Positions 20,055 through 31,531 of a DNA stretch of 64,000 nt are shown here, one piece after another. The position numbers and the translations under genes are program-made. The DNA is from JAEULH01 sp963789785 (GTDB lineage: Bacteria > Pseudomonadota > Alphaproteobacteria > Rhodospirillales > Defluviicoccaceae), in NCBI GenBank assembly GCA_963789785.1, contig CAWBNC010000019.1, positions 1-64,000 of the forward strand. The letters are read 5' to 3'. The notes below the pieces were generated by a model. It saw only the letters and a list, made by a program, of their open reading frames with translations, was not told the DNA's origin and did not search any database. How positions within the stretch are numbered: position 1 is the stretch's first letter; every line of letters starts with the position of its first letter.

Positions 20055-20241
20055 GGAGTTCCCGCGTCGCCTTGTTGTTGATCGATCGCCTTGTACACCG
20101 CGTCGCCCAGGATCCTTCGAATACCTCGGCGCTTCCCCTCGACAACGCGTCGCAGTCGTATCGGGCCAACCTAAGCCACGATGTGGGGTCGGTCAAGAAA
20201 CCGGCCGCGCCGTTTCCGGGCTTTCCGGCCGCAACGGCCTC

Positions 20242-20820
20242 CTAATCTCCAGCCTCCTGTTGCAGGCGATCTCTCGCGTGGTCGCCCCACAATCTGCGCA
20301 GCAGGGTGACCTGTTCCTGCTGAAGCTGGATCATCCGCAACCACTCCGCCTGCATGAAGAGATCGACCTTATCATGCAGCTGCATCAGCTCCATTTCGGT
20401 CTTCAGGTTGACCTCGTAATCGTGCTGCTGATCGGTGCGGTCCCGCGCCACCTGGCGGTTCTGCGACATCATGATGATCGGCGCTTGAAATGCGGCCAGC
20501 ATCGACAGGAACAGGTTCAAGAGGATGTACGGATAGGGATCGAACGCGTCGCCGAGGCGAATGAGGATGATCGAATTCAGGATAATCCAGGCGATCAGGA
20601 GGCTCATGAACAGAATGATGAAGGTCCATGAGCCTCCGAAGGCGGCGACACGATCGGCGATGAGTTGGCCGAAAGTCAGGTTCTGTTCATAGTGCCGGGC
20701 GGTATCGCGCGCCGTCCGCCGCCGCGCCAGCACGTCGCCGATGACCTTCTTTTCGGCCTCCGACAATTTCTCGAAGGCCGAGCGGAAGAACGTCTTCGCC
20801 AGAATTTCGCGGTCTGCCAC
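20242..20820 (-). CDS. DUF1003 membrane protein
   Basis: Two adjacent membrane helices (WTFIILFMSLLIAWIILNSI and YPYILLNLFLSMLAAFQAPIIMMSQNR), followed by a cytoplasmic helical tail, define DUF1003. The motif PFDPYPYILLN-like (AFDPYPYILLNLFLS) is characteristic. I chose GTG 20820 because GGAGG stands five bases before it; ATG 20847 in frame is possible but lacks a site. 192 residues, intact. It sits between the PDH cluster and the mutase operon on the same strand. Function is unknown for the family. Confidence 0.85.
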   Translation of the reverse strand: MADREILAKTFFRSAFEKLSEAEKKVIGDVLARRRTARDTARHYEQNLTFGQLIADRVAAFGGSWTFIILFMSLLIAWIILNSIILIRLGDAFDPYPYILLNLFLSMLAAFQAPIIMMSQNRQVARDRTDQQHDYEVNLKTEMELMQLHDKVDLFMQAEWLRMIQLQQEQVTLLRRLWGDHARDRLQQEAGD

Positions 20821-20878
20821 GGTCCCCTCCGCTTGCCGGTTAGGCATGTTATCCGGCTGCCATCGGTCTTGTCGTCGA

Positions 20879-21655
20879 TTACCCTGCCGGCGACAGAAAG
20901 GTGCGCACAACATCGAGAAAGCGCTCGGGCTGTTCGGCGTGGACGCGGTGGCCGGCGTCCGGGATCGTTGCGAACTCGGCCCAAGGAAACAGCTCGCGGA
21001 TGCGCTCGTGGTGCTGCGGCCCGACGTAGTCCGACTGGGCGCCGCCGACGAACAGGGCGCGGCCGTCATAGACGAAGCCTTCGACGTCGGGAAAGCCGGT
21101 GAGGTCATCCATGTGCGCGGCGATCGCATCGAGGTTGATGCGCCACGATGCCTGGCCCCGGTCGTTGACGAGGTTCTGCATGAGAAACGTGCGCAAGGGT
21201 TTATCGGGAATATCGCGCGCGAGGCGCTTGGCGAGCGCCGCCCGCGGCACCCCGCCCGACAGGTCCAGCCGCTGCATGGCCCGGACCAGCGGCAGGAAGG
21301 TGTGATCGTAGGCGATCGGGGCGATGTCGACGACGATGAGGGAGTCGACCATCTGGCCGTAGAGCAGGGCGAAGACCATCGCGGTTTTGCCGCCGACGCT
21401 GTGGCCGAGCAGCGCCGTCCGCTCGATCCCCTGATCTTCGAGAAAGACGCGAAGGTCGTCGACCATCTCGGAAAAGGTCATGGCGTCGGCCGAAGGCGAG
21501 CCGCCGTGGTTGCGCAGGTCGACGGCGAGTACCCTGTACGTGTCCCCGAGTCTCCGCGCGATCGACTGCCAGTTCTGCCCCGAACCGAACAGCCCGTGGA
21601 GGATCACCAGCGGCGGACCGTCGCCGGTCTCGCGAAAGGCGAGGTTAACACTCAT
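20879..21655 (-). CDS. alpha/beta-hydrolase, YbfF-like esterase
   Basis: Intact 258-residue hydrolase. The oxyanion loop is LHGLFGSGQNW (residues ~18-28). VDLRNHGGSP follows, then the nucleophile elbow GHSVGGKTAM with Ser at ~92. A catalytic Asp lies downstream, and a C-terminal His is in DAGHRVHAEQPERF. The NHG...SP signature and size resemble YbfF-type short-chain esterases. ATG 21655 opens MSVNLAFRETGDGPPLVILHG; further upstream frame is non-homologous. It lies 86 bp after lpdA and may be co-transcribed with the PDH genes. Substrate unknown. Confidence 0.9.
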   Translation of the reverse strand: MSVNLAFRETGDGPPLVILHGLFGSGQNWQSIARRLGDTYRVLAVDLRNHGGSPSADAMTFSEMVDDLRVFLEDQGIERTALLGHSVGGKTAMVFALLYGQMVDSLIVVDIAPIAYDHTFLPLVRAMQRLDLSGGVPRAALAKRLARDIPDKPLRTFLMQNLVNDRGQASWRINLDAIAAHMDDLTGFPDVEGFVYDGRALFVGGAQSDYVGPQHHERIRELFPWAEFATIPDAGHRVHAEQPERFLDVVRTFLSPAG

Positions 21656-21741
21656 CGCGGCGTTCGGCCTGATCTCCCTCTCCGGTGCGCAAGCGGGAGA
21701 AGGCTGGAATGAGGGCGAGGCGTGCTCACGGCCGCCAGTTC

Positions 21742-23557
21742 CTACCGCTTCGGCATGTACAGATCGGTGATCGTGCCCTCGAATGCTTCCGCCGCCATGC
21801 CGATCGTCTCCGACAGGGTCGGATGGGGATGAATGGTCAGGCCGATGTCCTGAGCGTCGCAGCCGTTCTCGATGGCCAGACCGATTTCGGCGATCAGGTC
21901 GCCGGCGTTGGGCCCGACGATGCCGCCGCCGATGATGCGGTCGGTATTGTTGTCGAAGATCAGCTTGGTCATGCCCTCGTCGCGGCCGAGCGCCAGCGAG
22001 CGCCCGCTCGCCGCCCACGGGAAGACGCCCTTGCCGTAGTCGAGCTTCTGTTCCTTGGCCTCGGCCTCGGTTACGCCGACCCAGGCCACCTCCGGATCGG
22101 TGTAGGCCACCGACGGGATCACCCGGGCGTCGAAGGCGCTGTTCCTGCCGGCGGCGACCTCGGCGGCGACCTTGCCTTCGTGGACCGCCTTGTGCGCGAG
22201 CATCGGGTGACAGACGATGTCGCCGATCGCGAAGATGTTAGGAACGTTGGTCCGCATCTGCTTGTCGGTGGGGATGAAGCCGCGTTCGTCAACATGGACG
22301 CCGGCGGCGTCGGCGCCGATGCCGGCGCCGTTCGGCTTCCGTCCGACCGCAACCAGAACCCGGTCGAAAACGTCCTCCTTGCTGCCGTCGGAGCCCTCGA
22401 AGGTGACGTGAATGCCGTCGTCCGCTGCACTCATGCTGGTAACCTTGGTCTTCAGCATGATCTTCTCGTACTGCTTTTCGATGCGCTTCTGGAACGGCCG
22501 GACGAGATCCTTGTCCGCGCCCGCCATCAGCACGTCGAGCAGTTCGACCACGGTTACTTTAGAGCCGAGCTCGTAATAGACGGTCGCCATCTCCAGACCG
22601 ATGATGCCGCCGCCGACGACGAGCATGCGCTTCGGAATGTCCCGCAGCTCCAGCGCCCCGGTGGAATCCATCACCCGCGGATCGTCGTGGGGAAAGCCCG
22701 GGATCTTCACCGCCTCGGAGCCGGCGGCGATGATCGCCTGGTCGAAGGTGATCCGCTTCGTCCCATCCGCGGTCTCGACCGAAAGTTCGTGCGGCCCGGC
22801 GAACGTGCCGGTGCCCTCGACGACCTGGACCTTGCGCTGCTTGGCCAGCCCGGCGAGACCGCCGGTGAGCTTGCCGACGACCTTGTCCTTCCACGCCGCC
22901 AGCTTGTCGAGCTCGATCCTGGGCTCGCCGAAGACGAGACCATGGGCGCTCATCTCCTTCGTCTCCTCGATCACTTTGGCCGCGTGGAGAAGCGCCTTCG
23001 ACGGGATGCAGCCGACGTTGAGGCAGACCCCGCCGAGGCTGGCGTAGCGCTCGACCAGCACCGTCTTCTTGCCGAGATCGGCGGCGCGGAAGGCCGCGGA
23101 GTAGCCGCCGGGGCCGGAGCCGAGAACGAGCACCTCGGCGTGGATATCGCCGTCGCCCGTCTTGGGCGCGCCCTGCGGCGCCTGCGGCCGTTCCGCCTTC
23201 GCCGCTTCCTTGGGCGCGGCCGCCTCGGCACGCGCCGGCTCGCTTTCGAGCTGCGGTTCGGCGCCTGTCTACGGCGCCGTCACCGGCGTCGGCATCGTCG
23301 CCGGCGGCCGCGGCCTCGCCGACTTCGATCGTCGCAATCACCGAGCCCTCGGAGACGCGGTCGCCGACGCTGACCTTCATTTCCTTGATCACGCCGGCCA
23401 GAGGCGACGGCACGTCCATTGCGGCCTTGTCGCTCTCCAGGGTGATCAGCGGCGCTTCGACCTCGACCTCATCGCCGGGTTGAACGACGATCTCGATGAT
23501 TTCGACGTCCGTGAAGTCGCCGATATCCGGGACCTTGACCTCCTTGATCGCACCCAT
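21742..23557 (-). CDS. lpdA: dihydrolipoamide dehydrogenase with N-terminal lipoyl domain (PDH E3, one frameshift)
   Basis: FAD/NAD enzyme that reoxidises lipoyl groups of the pyruvate dehydrogenase complex. Residues 1-80 are a lipoyl domain with the target lysine in ESDKAAMDVPSP. An Ala/Pro/Glu linker holds a +1 break near 23270. The E3 body then has VLGSGPGGYSAAFRAADLG (FAD), the redox disulfide GGVCLNVGCIPSK, VVGGGIIGLEMA (NAD), FAIGDI and the C-terminal HPHPTLSE His-Glu pair. About 604 residues restored. A lipoyl-E3 fusion is typical of complexes with AceE-type E1. Third gene of aceE-aceF-lpdA. Confidence 0.96.
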
Positions 23558-23645
23558 TACCGCATCCTTCTCGTCCTGGAACGTCTGAAGCCGCGCTCAG
23601 AGCTTCGCGGCGCCTCGTCGCACCGCGAAGCCAGACCGCCGCCGC

Positions 23646-25065
23646 TCACAGCACCAGCCGCCGCACATCGCCGAGGACGAACGCGAGGTAGGCGGCGAAG
23701 CGGGCCGCCCCGGCGCCATCGATGACCCGGTGATCGTAAGAAAGCGATAGCGGCAGCATCAGCCGCGGGACGAAAGCGCCGTCCTGGTACACGGGGCGCA
23801 TCTGCGATCGGGTGACGCCGAGGATGGCGACCTCCGGCGCGTTGATGATCGGGGTGAAGCCGACCCCCCCGATCCCGCCCAGGCTGGATATGGTGAAGCA
23901 GCCGCCCTGCATGGCGTCCGCCTTCAGCTTGCGCGCCCGGGCCTTTTCGCTGATCTCGCCCAGTTCGCGAGCGAGATCGAAGACGCCCTTGCGGTCGACG
24001 TCGCGGATCACCGGCACGACCAGGCCTTCCGGCGTATCCACCGCCACGCCGATGTGGAAGTAGCTCTTGAGCACCAGGTTTTCCCGGCTCTTGTCGAGCG
24101 AGGCGTTGAACTCGGGGAACTTGCGCAGGGCCGCGACCGAGGCCTTGAGCAGGAACGAGACCATGGTCAGGCGGAGGCCCTGCGCCTTGGCCTCCTCGCC
24201 CATCTCCTTGCGGAAGGCCTCCAGCTCGGTGATGTCGGCCTCTTCCTGGTGGGTGACGTGGGGGATCGTTACCCAGTTGCGATGCAGCCCCGTGCCCGAC
24301 AGCCGCTTGATCTTGCTCAGCGGCTTGCTCTCGACGGCGCCGAACTGGGAGAAGTCGATCTCCGGCATTTCCGGCACGGAGAACCCGCCGCCGGCCGGCG
24401 GCGCCGCCGACGCGGCGGGCGCTTCCTGCGGCCTGGACAGCACGCCCTTGACGAAGGCCTGGACGTCCTCCTTGAGGATCCGGTCCTTCGGCCCGCTGCC
24501 TTCGATGTGGCCGAGATCGGCGCCGAGCTCGCGGGCGTAGCGGCGCACGGACGGGCTGGCGTGGGCCTTGGCGAACGCGGCCTCGTCGATCTCCGGTGCG
24601 CCCTTGTCAACGGCGCCCGCTCCCTTCGCCGGAGCGCCAGCCGTGTCCCCGCTCCTGGACTTGGGCTCGGGTTCTCGCGCCGGCGCGTCCCTGGAAGGCG
24701 CGGGTGAGGCGGTTTCCGACTTCGGCGCGGTTTTCTTCGGCGCGTCCGCCTTCTTCTCCGCCTCCGGCTGTTCGGCGCGCGCGTCCTCGCCGCTCCGCGT
24801 CCGGTGCCTCGGCGGCACCGTCGTCGCCGACCTCGAGGCTGACGATCACCGAGCCTTCCGATACCCGGTCGCCGACGCCGACCATGACATCGACGATAGT
24901 GCCGGCGTGGGGCGACGGCACCTCCATGCTGGCCTTGTCGCTCTCCAGGGTGATCAGCGGATCCTCCTCGCTGACCTGATCTCCTGGCGAGACGACGACC
25001 TCGATGATCTCGACATCCGAGAAGTCGCCGATGTCGGGAACTTTGACCTCCTGCACCGCGCCCAT
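23646..25065 (-). CDS. aceF: pyruvate dehydrogenase E2, dihydrolipoamide acetyltransferase (one frameshift)
   Basis: Core of the PDH complex; moves the acetyl group from lipoyl-lysine to CoA. One N-terminal lipoyl domain (lysine in ESDKASMEVPSP) is followed by an Ala/Pro/Lys linker with a +1 break near 24800. A peripheral subunit-binding domain follows (ASPSVRRYARELGADLGHIEGSG). The catalytic domain includes HVTHQEEADITELE, FHIGVAVDTPEGLVVPVIRD, FTISSLGGIGG and the active-site His in SYDHRVIDGA. The last residues RRLVL are standard. The first 40 residues closely resemble the lipoyl domain of lpdA, suggesting internal duplication between subunits. The gene starts 51 bp after aceE. Confidence 0.96.
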
Positions 25066-25116
25066 GACCCTCGTTCTCCTTTTATTGGTTTTCCGCTACC
25101 CGACGGTCTCCTGGTC

Positions 25117-27787
25117 TCAAACCGTCCATGGGCACGGCGCGTCAGTGTTGATCTCGTACTTGCCAATCGCTTCCGCAACCTTGGATGCCGGCAGCGCGCC
25201 TTCGTCGGCCAGCGCCTTCAGCGCCGCGATGACGACGTAGTGTCGGTTGACCTCGAAGAACCGGCGCAGCTTGGGGCGCGAGTCGCTGCGGCCATAGCCG
25301 TCGGTGCCGAGCGTCACGAAGCGCGACGAGAGGTACGGGCGGATCTGTTCGGGGAAGGAGCGCATGTAGTCGGTGGAGGCGATGACCGGCCCCGACCGGC
25401 CGTTCAACATCTGGGCGACATGGCTTTGCCGGGGCTCGTCCTCGGGATGCAGCATCGACCAGCGCTCGGCGGCCATGGCCTCGCGGCGAAGCTCGTTGAA
25501 GCTCGTCGCGCTCCAGATGTCGGCGGAGACGCCGAAGTCCGCCTCTAGGAGTTCGGCCGCGGCGATGACCTCGCGCAGGATCGTGCCGCAACCGAGAAGC
25601 TGGACCTTCGCCTTGGCGTCGTTGCCGCCGCCCTCGCGGAACAGGTAGAGGCCCTTGCGGATCCCGTCCTCCGCGCCTTCCGGCATCGGCGGATGCTTGT
25701 AGTTCTCGTTCATCAAGGTGATGTAGTAGTAGACGTCCTCCTGCTCGGCGAACATCCGCCTGCAGGCCGTCCTGCACGATCACCGCGACCTCGTAGCCGA
25801 AGGTCGGGTCGTAGGCGATGCAGTTCGGGATCGTCGCCGCGACGAGGTGGCTGTGGCCGTCCTGATGCTGCAGGCCTTCGCCGTTCAGGGTCGTTCGCCC
25901 GGCGGTGCCGCCCAGAAGGAAGCCGCGCGCCTGGATGTCGCCCGCGGCCCAGGCCAGATCGCCGACGCGCTGGAAGCCGAACATGGAATAGTAGATGTAG
26001 AACGGGATCATGCTAATCCCGTGATTGCTGTAGGCCGTCGCCGCCGCGATCCACGACGAGAACGCGCCGGCCTCGCTGATGCCTTCCTGGAGGATCTGGC
26101 CCTTCTTGTCCTCGCGGTAGTACATCAGCTGATCGGAGTCTTCCGGCCGGTAGAGCTGGCCGATGGATGAATGGATGCCGAGCTGGCGGAACAGACCCTC
26201 CATGCCGAACGTGCGGGATTCGTCGGCGACGATCGGGACCACGTGCTTGCCGATCTTCTTGTCGCGGACCAGCATCGTCAGGATCCGCACGAACGCCATT
26301 GTCGTTGAGATTTCGCGATCGCCCGAGCCTTTGATCTGCGCCTCGTAGGCATCGAGGCCCGGAACCTCCAGCGGTTCGGCTTCCGTCCGCCGGGCCGGGA
26401 AATATCCGCCGAGCGCCTCGCGCCGCTCGCGTAAGTACTTCAGTTCCGGGCTGTCCTCTGCCGGTTTGTAGTAGGGCGCCTTTTCCACCGTTTCGTCGGA
26501 CACGGGGATCTTGAAGCGGTCGCGGAAGGCGCGGATCGCGGCGGCACCCATCTTTTTCTGCTGGTGGGTGATGTTCTGCCCTTCGCCGGCCTCGCCCATG
26601 CCATAGCCTTTCACGGTCTTGGCGAGGATGACGGTGGGGCGGCCTTTATGCTTGGATGCCGCGGCGTAGGCGGCGTAGACCTTCTGCGCATCGTGGCCGC
26701 CGCGCTTGAGCCGCCAGACCTCGGCGTCGCTCATGTCGGCGACCATGTCCTTCAGCTCGGGATACTTGCCGAAGAACTGCTCGCGGACGAACGCGCCGTC
26801 CTTGGACTTGAAGGCCTGGTACTCGCCGTCGACGCATTCGTCCATCCGCTTGCGGAGAATGCCCTTGTCGTCGCGCAGAAGCAGCGGATCCCAGTTGCCG
26901 CCCCAGATGACCTTGATGACGTTCCAGCCGGTGCCGCGGAAGTTCCGCTCCAGTTCCTGAATGATGCTGGAGTTGCCGCGCACCGGACCGTCGAGGCGCT
27001 GCAGGTTGCAGTTGATGACGAAGACGAGATTGTCGAGCTTCTCGCGGGCGGCGATGGAGATCGCGCCCAGCGACTCCGGCTCGTCCATTTCGCCGTCGCC
27101 CATGAACGCCCAGACCTTACGATCGCCGGCGTCGATGATGCCGCGATCGTCGAGGTAGCGCATGAACCGCGCCTGGTAGATCGCCATGAGCGGGCCGAGG
27201 CCCATGGAGACGGTAGGGAAGCGCCAGAAGTGACGCATCAGCCACGGATGGGGGTAGGACGAGAGGCCGTTGCCGTCGACCTCCTGACGGAAGTGATCGA
27301 GCTGCTCTTCGCTCAGCCGACCTTCCAGAAAGGCCCGCGAGTAGATGCCGGGGGCCGAGTGGCCCTGCATGAAGACCATGTCGCCGCCGTGCTTCTCTCC
27401 CGCGGCGCGCCAGAAGTGGTTGAAGCCCACATCGTAGAGGGTCGCGCTGGAGGCGAAGCTGGCGATATGGCCGCCGAGATCCAGACCGCCCTTGTTCGCG
27501 CGCACGACCATCGCCATCGCGTTCCAGCGGATGATGGTGCGGATGCGCCATTCCAGCTCGGTCGGCCCAGGAAGGCGATCCTCGTCCTCCGGGCGGATCG
27601 TGTTCACGTAGGGGGTGTTGGCGTTGAACGGCAGCGCTGCGCCGACCTCGCGGGCCTTCGCGGCAAGGCGGCCGAGGAGGAACTGAGCGCGCTCCGGTCC
27701 TTCGCGTTCGAGCACCGACTGTAACAACTCCAGCCATTCCTGCGTCTCGATGGGGTCGACATCGCCATCACGTGGAATATCCAGCAT
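25117..27787 (-). CDS. aceE: pyruvate dehydrogenase E1, homodimeric AceE type (one frameshift)
   Basis: Thiamine-diphosphate enzyme that decarboxylates pyruvate and acetylates E2. About 889 residues, the usual size. Seen: NTPYVNTIRPEDE; GHIASFASSATLYDVGFNHFWRA; the TPP motif GDGEMDEPESLGAI, closing at VINCNLQRLDGPVRGN; KTVKGYGMGEAGEGQN; SNHGISMIPFYIYYSMFGFQRVGDLAWAA; and the C-terminal VTLGTDGYGRSD. A +1 near 25765 (an extra G before GCGGATG) separates the last 212 residues, which continue without loss. This is the alpha2 form rather than the alpha2beta2 form common in alphaproteobacteria. First gene of the PDH operon. Confidence 0.97.
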
Positions 27788-28147
27788 CTGCCCGTCTCCT
27801 CAAGAACCTGCCCCGCGCCCGTTGATCCGGGCGTGCTTGGACTTTCGCGCCAGAGCCATCCGCGCACGCGCGTGCCCCGCCGCTACAACCGGCCGCGTCC
27901 TGCCGAACGATGACACAATACGATAGCGTGCTGCAGAGAGGCACGCCTTCACAAAGGTTTGTCCGGATCGGCGGTGCATCGAGCTGCCACGACGGTTCTC
28001 CGCCGCGGCCGCGCTAGAAGGAACCTCAGATCCACCCTGTCACAGTTCGAACTCGCGGCTCGCAACCGACCGCGTTGCGAATCATAATGGCGATCCGCCG
28101 GCATGCTTGCAATCGCGACGAAACCGCATCGGGCGCAGCGGCCTGCG
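27788..28147. other. region upstream of the PDH operon
   Basis: 360 bp between the glyoxalase-like gene and aceE, both on the minus strand. It should hold the PDH promoter. I see no RNA gene, repeat or unmistakable promoter box. Confidence 0.4.
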
Positions 28148-28627
28148 TCAGCCGCCGGCCATCTCACGCATCGCGGCTTCAGCGCGACGCTCCAGCTCAT
28201 CGGGTGCAACGTCCTCGATGTGCGTAGCAATGTGCCAAACGTGGCCGAACGGGTCGGCGAGGGTGCCCATGCGATCGCCATAGAACTTGTCTTCGGCAGC
28301 GCTCACCAGGGTGGCGCCGCTGGCGACCGCCCGCTCGACCGTCGCATCGACATCCGCGACATAGAGATGGATTGAAACCGGCGAGCCGCCGAACGAACGC
28401 GGCCCGCGATGACCCATGTCGGGACATTCATCCGACAGCATGATGACCGCGTCGCCGATCATGATCTCGGCGTGGCCGATCCTGTCGTCGGGCGCGGCCA
28501 TCCGCATCCGCTCGGTGGCGCCGAAGACGGTTTTGTAGAATTCGATTGCCTCGGCCGCGCCGTCGATCGCGAGGTACGGCGTGATTGTGTGGTAGCCGCT
28601 GGGTGCGGCCGATGTCGCGGTGTCCAT
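28148..28627 (-). CDS. VOC/glyoxalase-fold PhnB-like protein
   Basis: 159 residues of the vicinal-oxygen-chelate fold, PhnB-like subgroup. Two beta-alpha-beta units are visible: YHTITPYLAIDGAAEAIEFYKTVFGA, and VSIHLYVADVDATVERAVASGA with FYGDRMGTLADPFGHVWHIATH. The family's usual metal-site residues are only partly retained, as in other PhnB-like proteins whose reaction is unknown. AGGAGAGG stands before ATG 28627. Intact. It is divergent from the ATP-grasp gene. Confidence 0.9.
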   Translation of the reverse strand: MDTATSAAPSGYHTITPYLAIDGAAEAIEFYKTVFGATERMRMAAPDDRIGHAEIMIGDAVIMLSDECPDMGHRGPRSFGGSPVSIHLYVADVDATVERAVASGATLVSAAEDKFYGDRMGTLADPFGHVWHIATHIEDVAPDELERRAEAAMREMAGG

Positions 28628-28882
28628 GTCAACCTCTCCTGCGCTTCGGTTCCTGCCTGGGATCGGCGTTTTCTTTCCGGCGAAACCTTCGCTGCGAGAT
28701 GTTGGTGATCGCTCGGTGAACGGCAAGCGGCGCAGCCCGCCGGACGGGGGCCGCGACGTGGATTGTGCGAGAGCCGCTGGACATGAGCGTCTGTCGCGGC
28801 GGCCTGATCTGACAAAGGGCGTGGCGTCACGCCGTTTATCCGCCATGATGCGGCGGCTTGGAACGACGGCAGCGTGCATCCG

Positions 28883-31517
28883 ATGAGCGTCAACCTTTCG
28901 CTGGACAGCGCGCGGGGCGCCAACCTCTGCGCCGGCTACGCGCCGCTCGAAGGCATTTTCGACGAGCTGATGAGCGCCGATCTGACGGTGCGCTCGCACT
29001 GGCGCCCTTTCATTGCCGCGCTCGAAGCGATCCCCGACGCCGATCTGGCTAAACGCTGGCGTCAGGCCGAGCGGCTCCGTCGCGAGAACGGACTGACCTT
29101 CACCTTGGAGCCGGACGAGGACGGATCGACCCGGCCGTGGCATCTCGACTTCGTTCCCCTCGTTCTCGATGCGGCCGACTGGCGGGCGCTGGAACGGGGC
29201 CTGAGCCAGCGGGCCCGGCTGCTCAACGCGATCCTCGCCGACCTTCACGGTCCGCAGCGCCTTCTTCGCGAGGGCGACCTGCCTGCGGTGCTGCTCTTCG
29301 CAAATCCGCATTTTCTGCGGCCGTGCCGCGATCTTCCCGCCAGGGATGGGGTCTATCTGCACAACTACGCGGCCGACCTCGGCCGCGGTCCCGACGGTCG
29401 CTGGTGGGTGCTGGCCGATCGGACGCAGGCCCCGTCGGGCCTTGGCTACGCGCTCGAAAACCGGATCGTCCTGGCCCGCTGCCTGCCGGAGCTGTTCCGC
29501 GACCACCACATCGAGCGCCTCGCCGGCTTCTTCCAGACCGCGCATGAAAGCCTCGTCGCGCGCACCGGGCGCGAGAGCCCGCGCATCGTGCTGCTCACCG
29601 CCGGCGCCGACACCGCCGGCTACTTCGCCCACGCCTACATTGCCCGCTACCTTGGCTACAGCCTTGCCGAAGGCGCCGATCTCACCGTTCGCGACAACCG
29701 CGTGTATCTCAAGACCGTCGACGGGCTGAAGCCGGTCGACCTGATCATTCGCCGGATCGACGATCTGGACTGCGATCCGCTGGAGTTGCGCGGCGGATCC
29801 TCCCTCGGCGTCGCCGGGCTGCTTCAGGCGGCGCGCGCCGGAACGGTCACTATTGCCAACGCGCTCGGCAGCGGCGTCGTCGAAACCAAGGCGCTGATGC
29901 CATTTCTGCCGCGGCTGTGTCGGAAACTGTTCGGCGAAGAGCTGATCCTGCCCAGTCTGGCGACGTGGTGGTGCGGGCAGCAGGGCGCACTCGACCATGT
30001 CCTCGCCAATCTCGACGCTCTCGCCTGCGAGCCGGCCTTCGACCGCCGGCCGATCATGACCAGCGGCGGCGCATTGGCGACGGCGGCGCTAAGCGCGGAC
30101 GAGCGTGAACAGCTTCGCCGCCAGCTTGTCACCCGCGGCGAGTACTACGTCGCCTGCGAGGTGGCGGCGCCATCGACCACGCCGGCGTGGATCGACGGCA
30201 AGCTGCAGCCGCGGCCGATGATGCTGCGGGCGTTCGTCGCGGCCGCCAGCGGCGATGCCGGCGGCTATACGGTCATGCCGGGCGGGCTCGCGCGCATCTC
30301 CTCGTCGAACGACGTGCGCGCCGTCAGCCTGCAGAAGGGGGAGAGTACCAAGGACATTTGCGTGCTTGCCGAGGGGCCGGTCGCGCCCATCACCCTGCTG
30401 CGCTCGCCGTTCAGCTACATCGAGCCGAAGCGCACCGGCAAGGATCTTCCCAGTCGCGCCGCCGACAACCTTTTCTGGCTCGGCCGCTACGCCGAACGAA
30501 GCGAAGACATCATCCGGGTGCTGCGCAGCGTCATCCGCCACCTCGCCGAGGACGACGCGCCCGTGGACAGCCTCGCGGCGATGGAGCGGGCGGTCCAGGT
30601 GCTGCTCGACAAGGGCAGGCCCGCGGACGTGTCGCCCGGCGCCGCCCGCGCGATCGACGGACGCGCCGAGGGCCGCGCCGGCAACCGCACCGGACAGCGA
30701 GCCGAGCAGGCAGCCGAGCAGCGCATCGAGCAGCAGCTTGCTGCCCTGATGTTCGATGCCGAGCTGCCGTACGGACTCCAAGAGACACTGGCCCATCTGC
30801 GCCGCACCGCCTCGCTGACCCGCGACCGGCTGTCGGTCGACGCTTGGCGGACGCTGCGGACCTTCCAGGCCGACATGGCCGAGTCATGCCCAGCACGGCC
30901 GCTGGCTCGGCGGGTTCATCGATGCCGGCACCGCGCTCGAGATGCTCGACGCCGCGGTTCGCGCGCTCGGCGCCTTCAGCGGCATGGAAATGGAGAACAT
31001 GACCCGCAACCACGGCTGGCGGTTTCTCGACATGGGCCGTCGCCTGGAACGGGCCAAGCATCATGCCGGGCTGATGCGCACCCTGCTCGTCGCCGGCGAT
31101 CCCCAGGAGGACGGCGGTCTGGTTCTGCTGCTCGAGCTCGCCGACAGCTTCATGACCTACCGCTCGCGTTATCTGACGACACCGATTCTGCCTCCGGTCA
31201 TCGATCTGCTCCTGCTCGACGAGACCAACCCGCGCTCGATCGCCTTTCAGATCGCCGCGCTGTCCGCGCATGTCGACGAGCTCCCGCGCGATGCCGACCG
31301 CATCGTGCGCAGCGACCAGCAGCGGCTTATCCTGGCGCTGCTAACGGAATTGCGCCTGTGCGACATCGTCGCCCTGTGCGAGACGAGCGGTTCGGGTCGC
31401 CGCCGCGCCCTTGACGCCGTGTTCGCCAGCATCCTGACCAAGCTGCCGAAGCTGTCCGAGCTAATCAGCCGCGACTATTTCAGCCACGCCGAGGTCCGCC
31501 GTCCGGCGGAGCTGTGA
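28883..31517 (+). CDS. circularly permuted ATP-grasp / alpha-E domain fusion protein (one frameshift)
   Basis: A fusion of two modules usually encoded side by side. Residues ~1-515 are a circularly permuted type ATP-grasp (CP_ATPgrasp): GVYLHNYAADLGRGPDGRWWVLADRTQAPSG, NRIVLAR, YFAHAYIARYLGYSLAEGADLTV, RGGSSLGVAGLLQAARAG and KDICVLAEGP. Residues ~520-870 are an alpha-E helical domain opening RAADNLFWLGRYAERSEDIIRVLR, with MTRNHGWRFLDMGRRLERA. The alpha-E part carries an Ala/Gln/Glu-rich insert (RAEQAAEQRIEQQ). One +1 break near 30885 splits it. A transglutaminase follows 14 bp later. Family work predicts ATP-dependent peptide or amide ligation; the product is unknown. Start could be ATG 28883 or GTG 28874. 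Confidence 0.92.
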
Positions 31518-31531
31518 GCCGGTAGTTCGCC

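Noticed and set aside
20055..20241. Possible cobalamin riboswitch before the B12-dependent mutase operon
   Set aside because: No B12-box-like motif or convincing fold was seen in the leader.
21685..23373. 562-codon plus-strand open frame opposite lpdA
   Set aside because: Antisense shadow of a GC-rich conserved gene; low-complexity product without any family resemblance.
28148..29998. 616-codon minus-strand frame spanning the glyoxalase and ATP-grasp genes
   Set aside because: Only its last 160 codons are real (start at 28627); the rest is antisense to the ATP-grasp gene.
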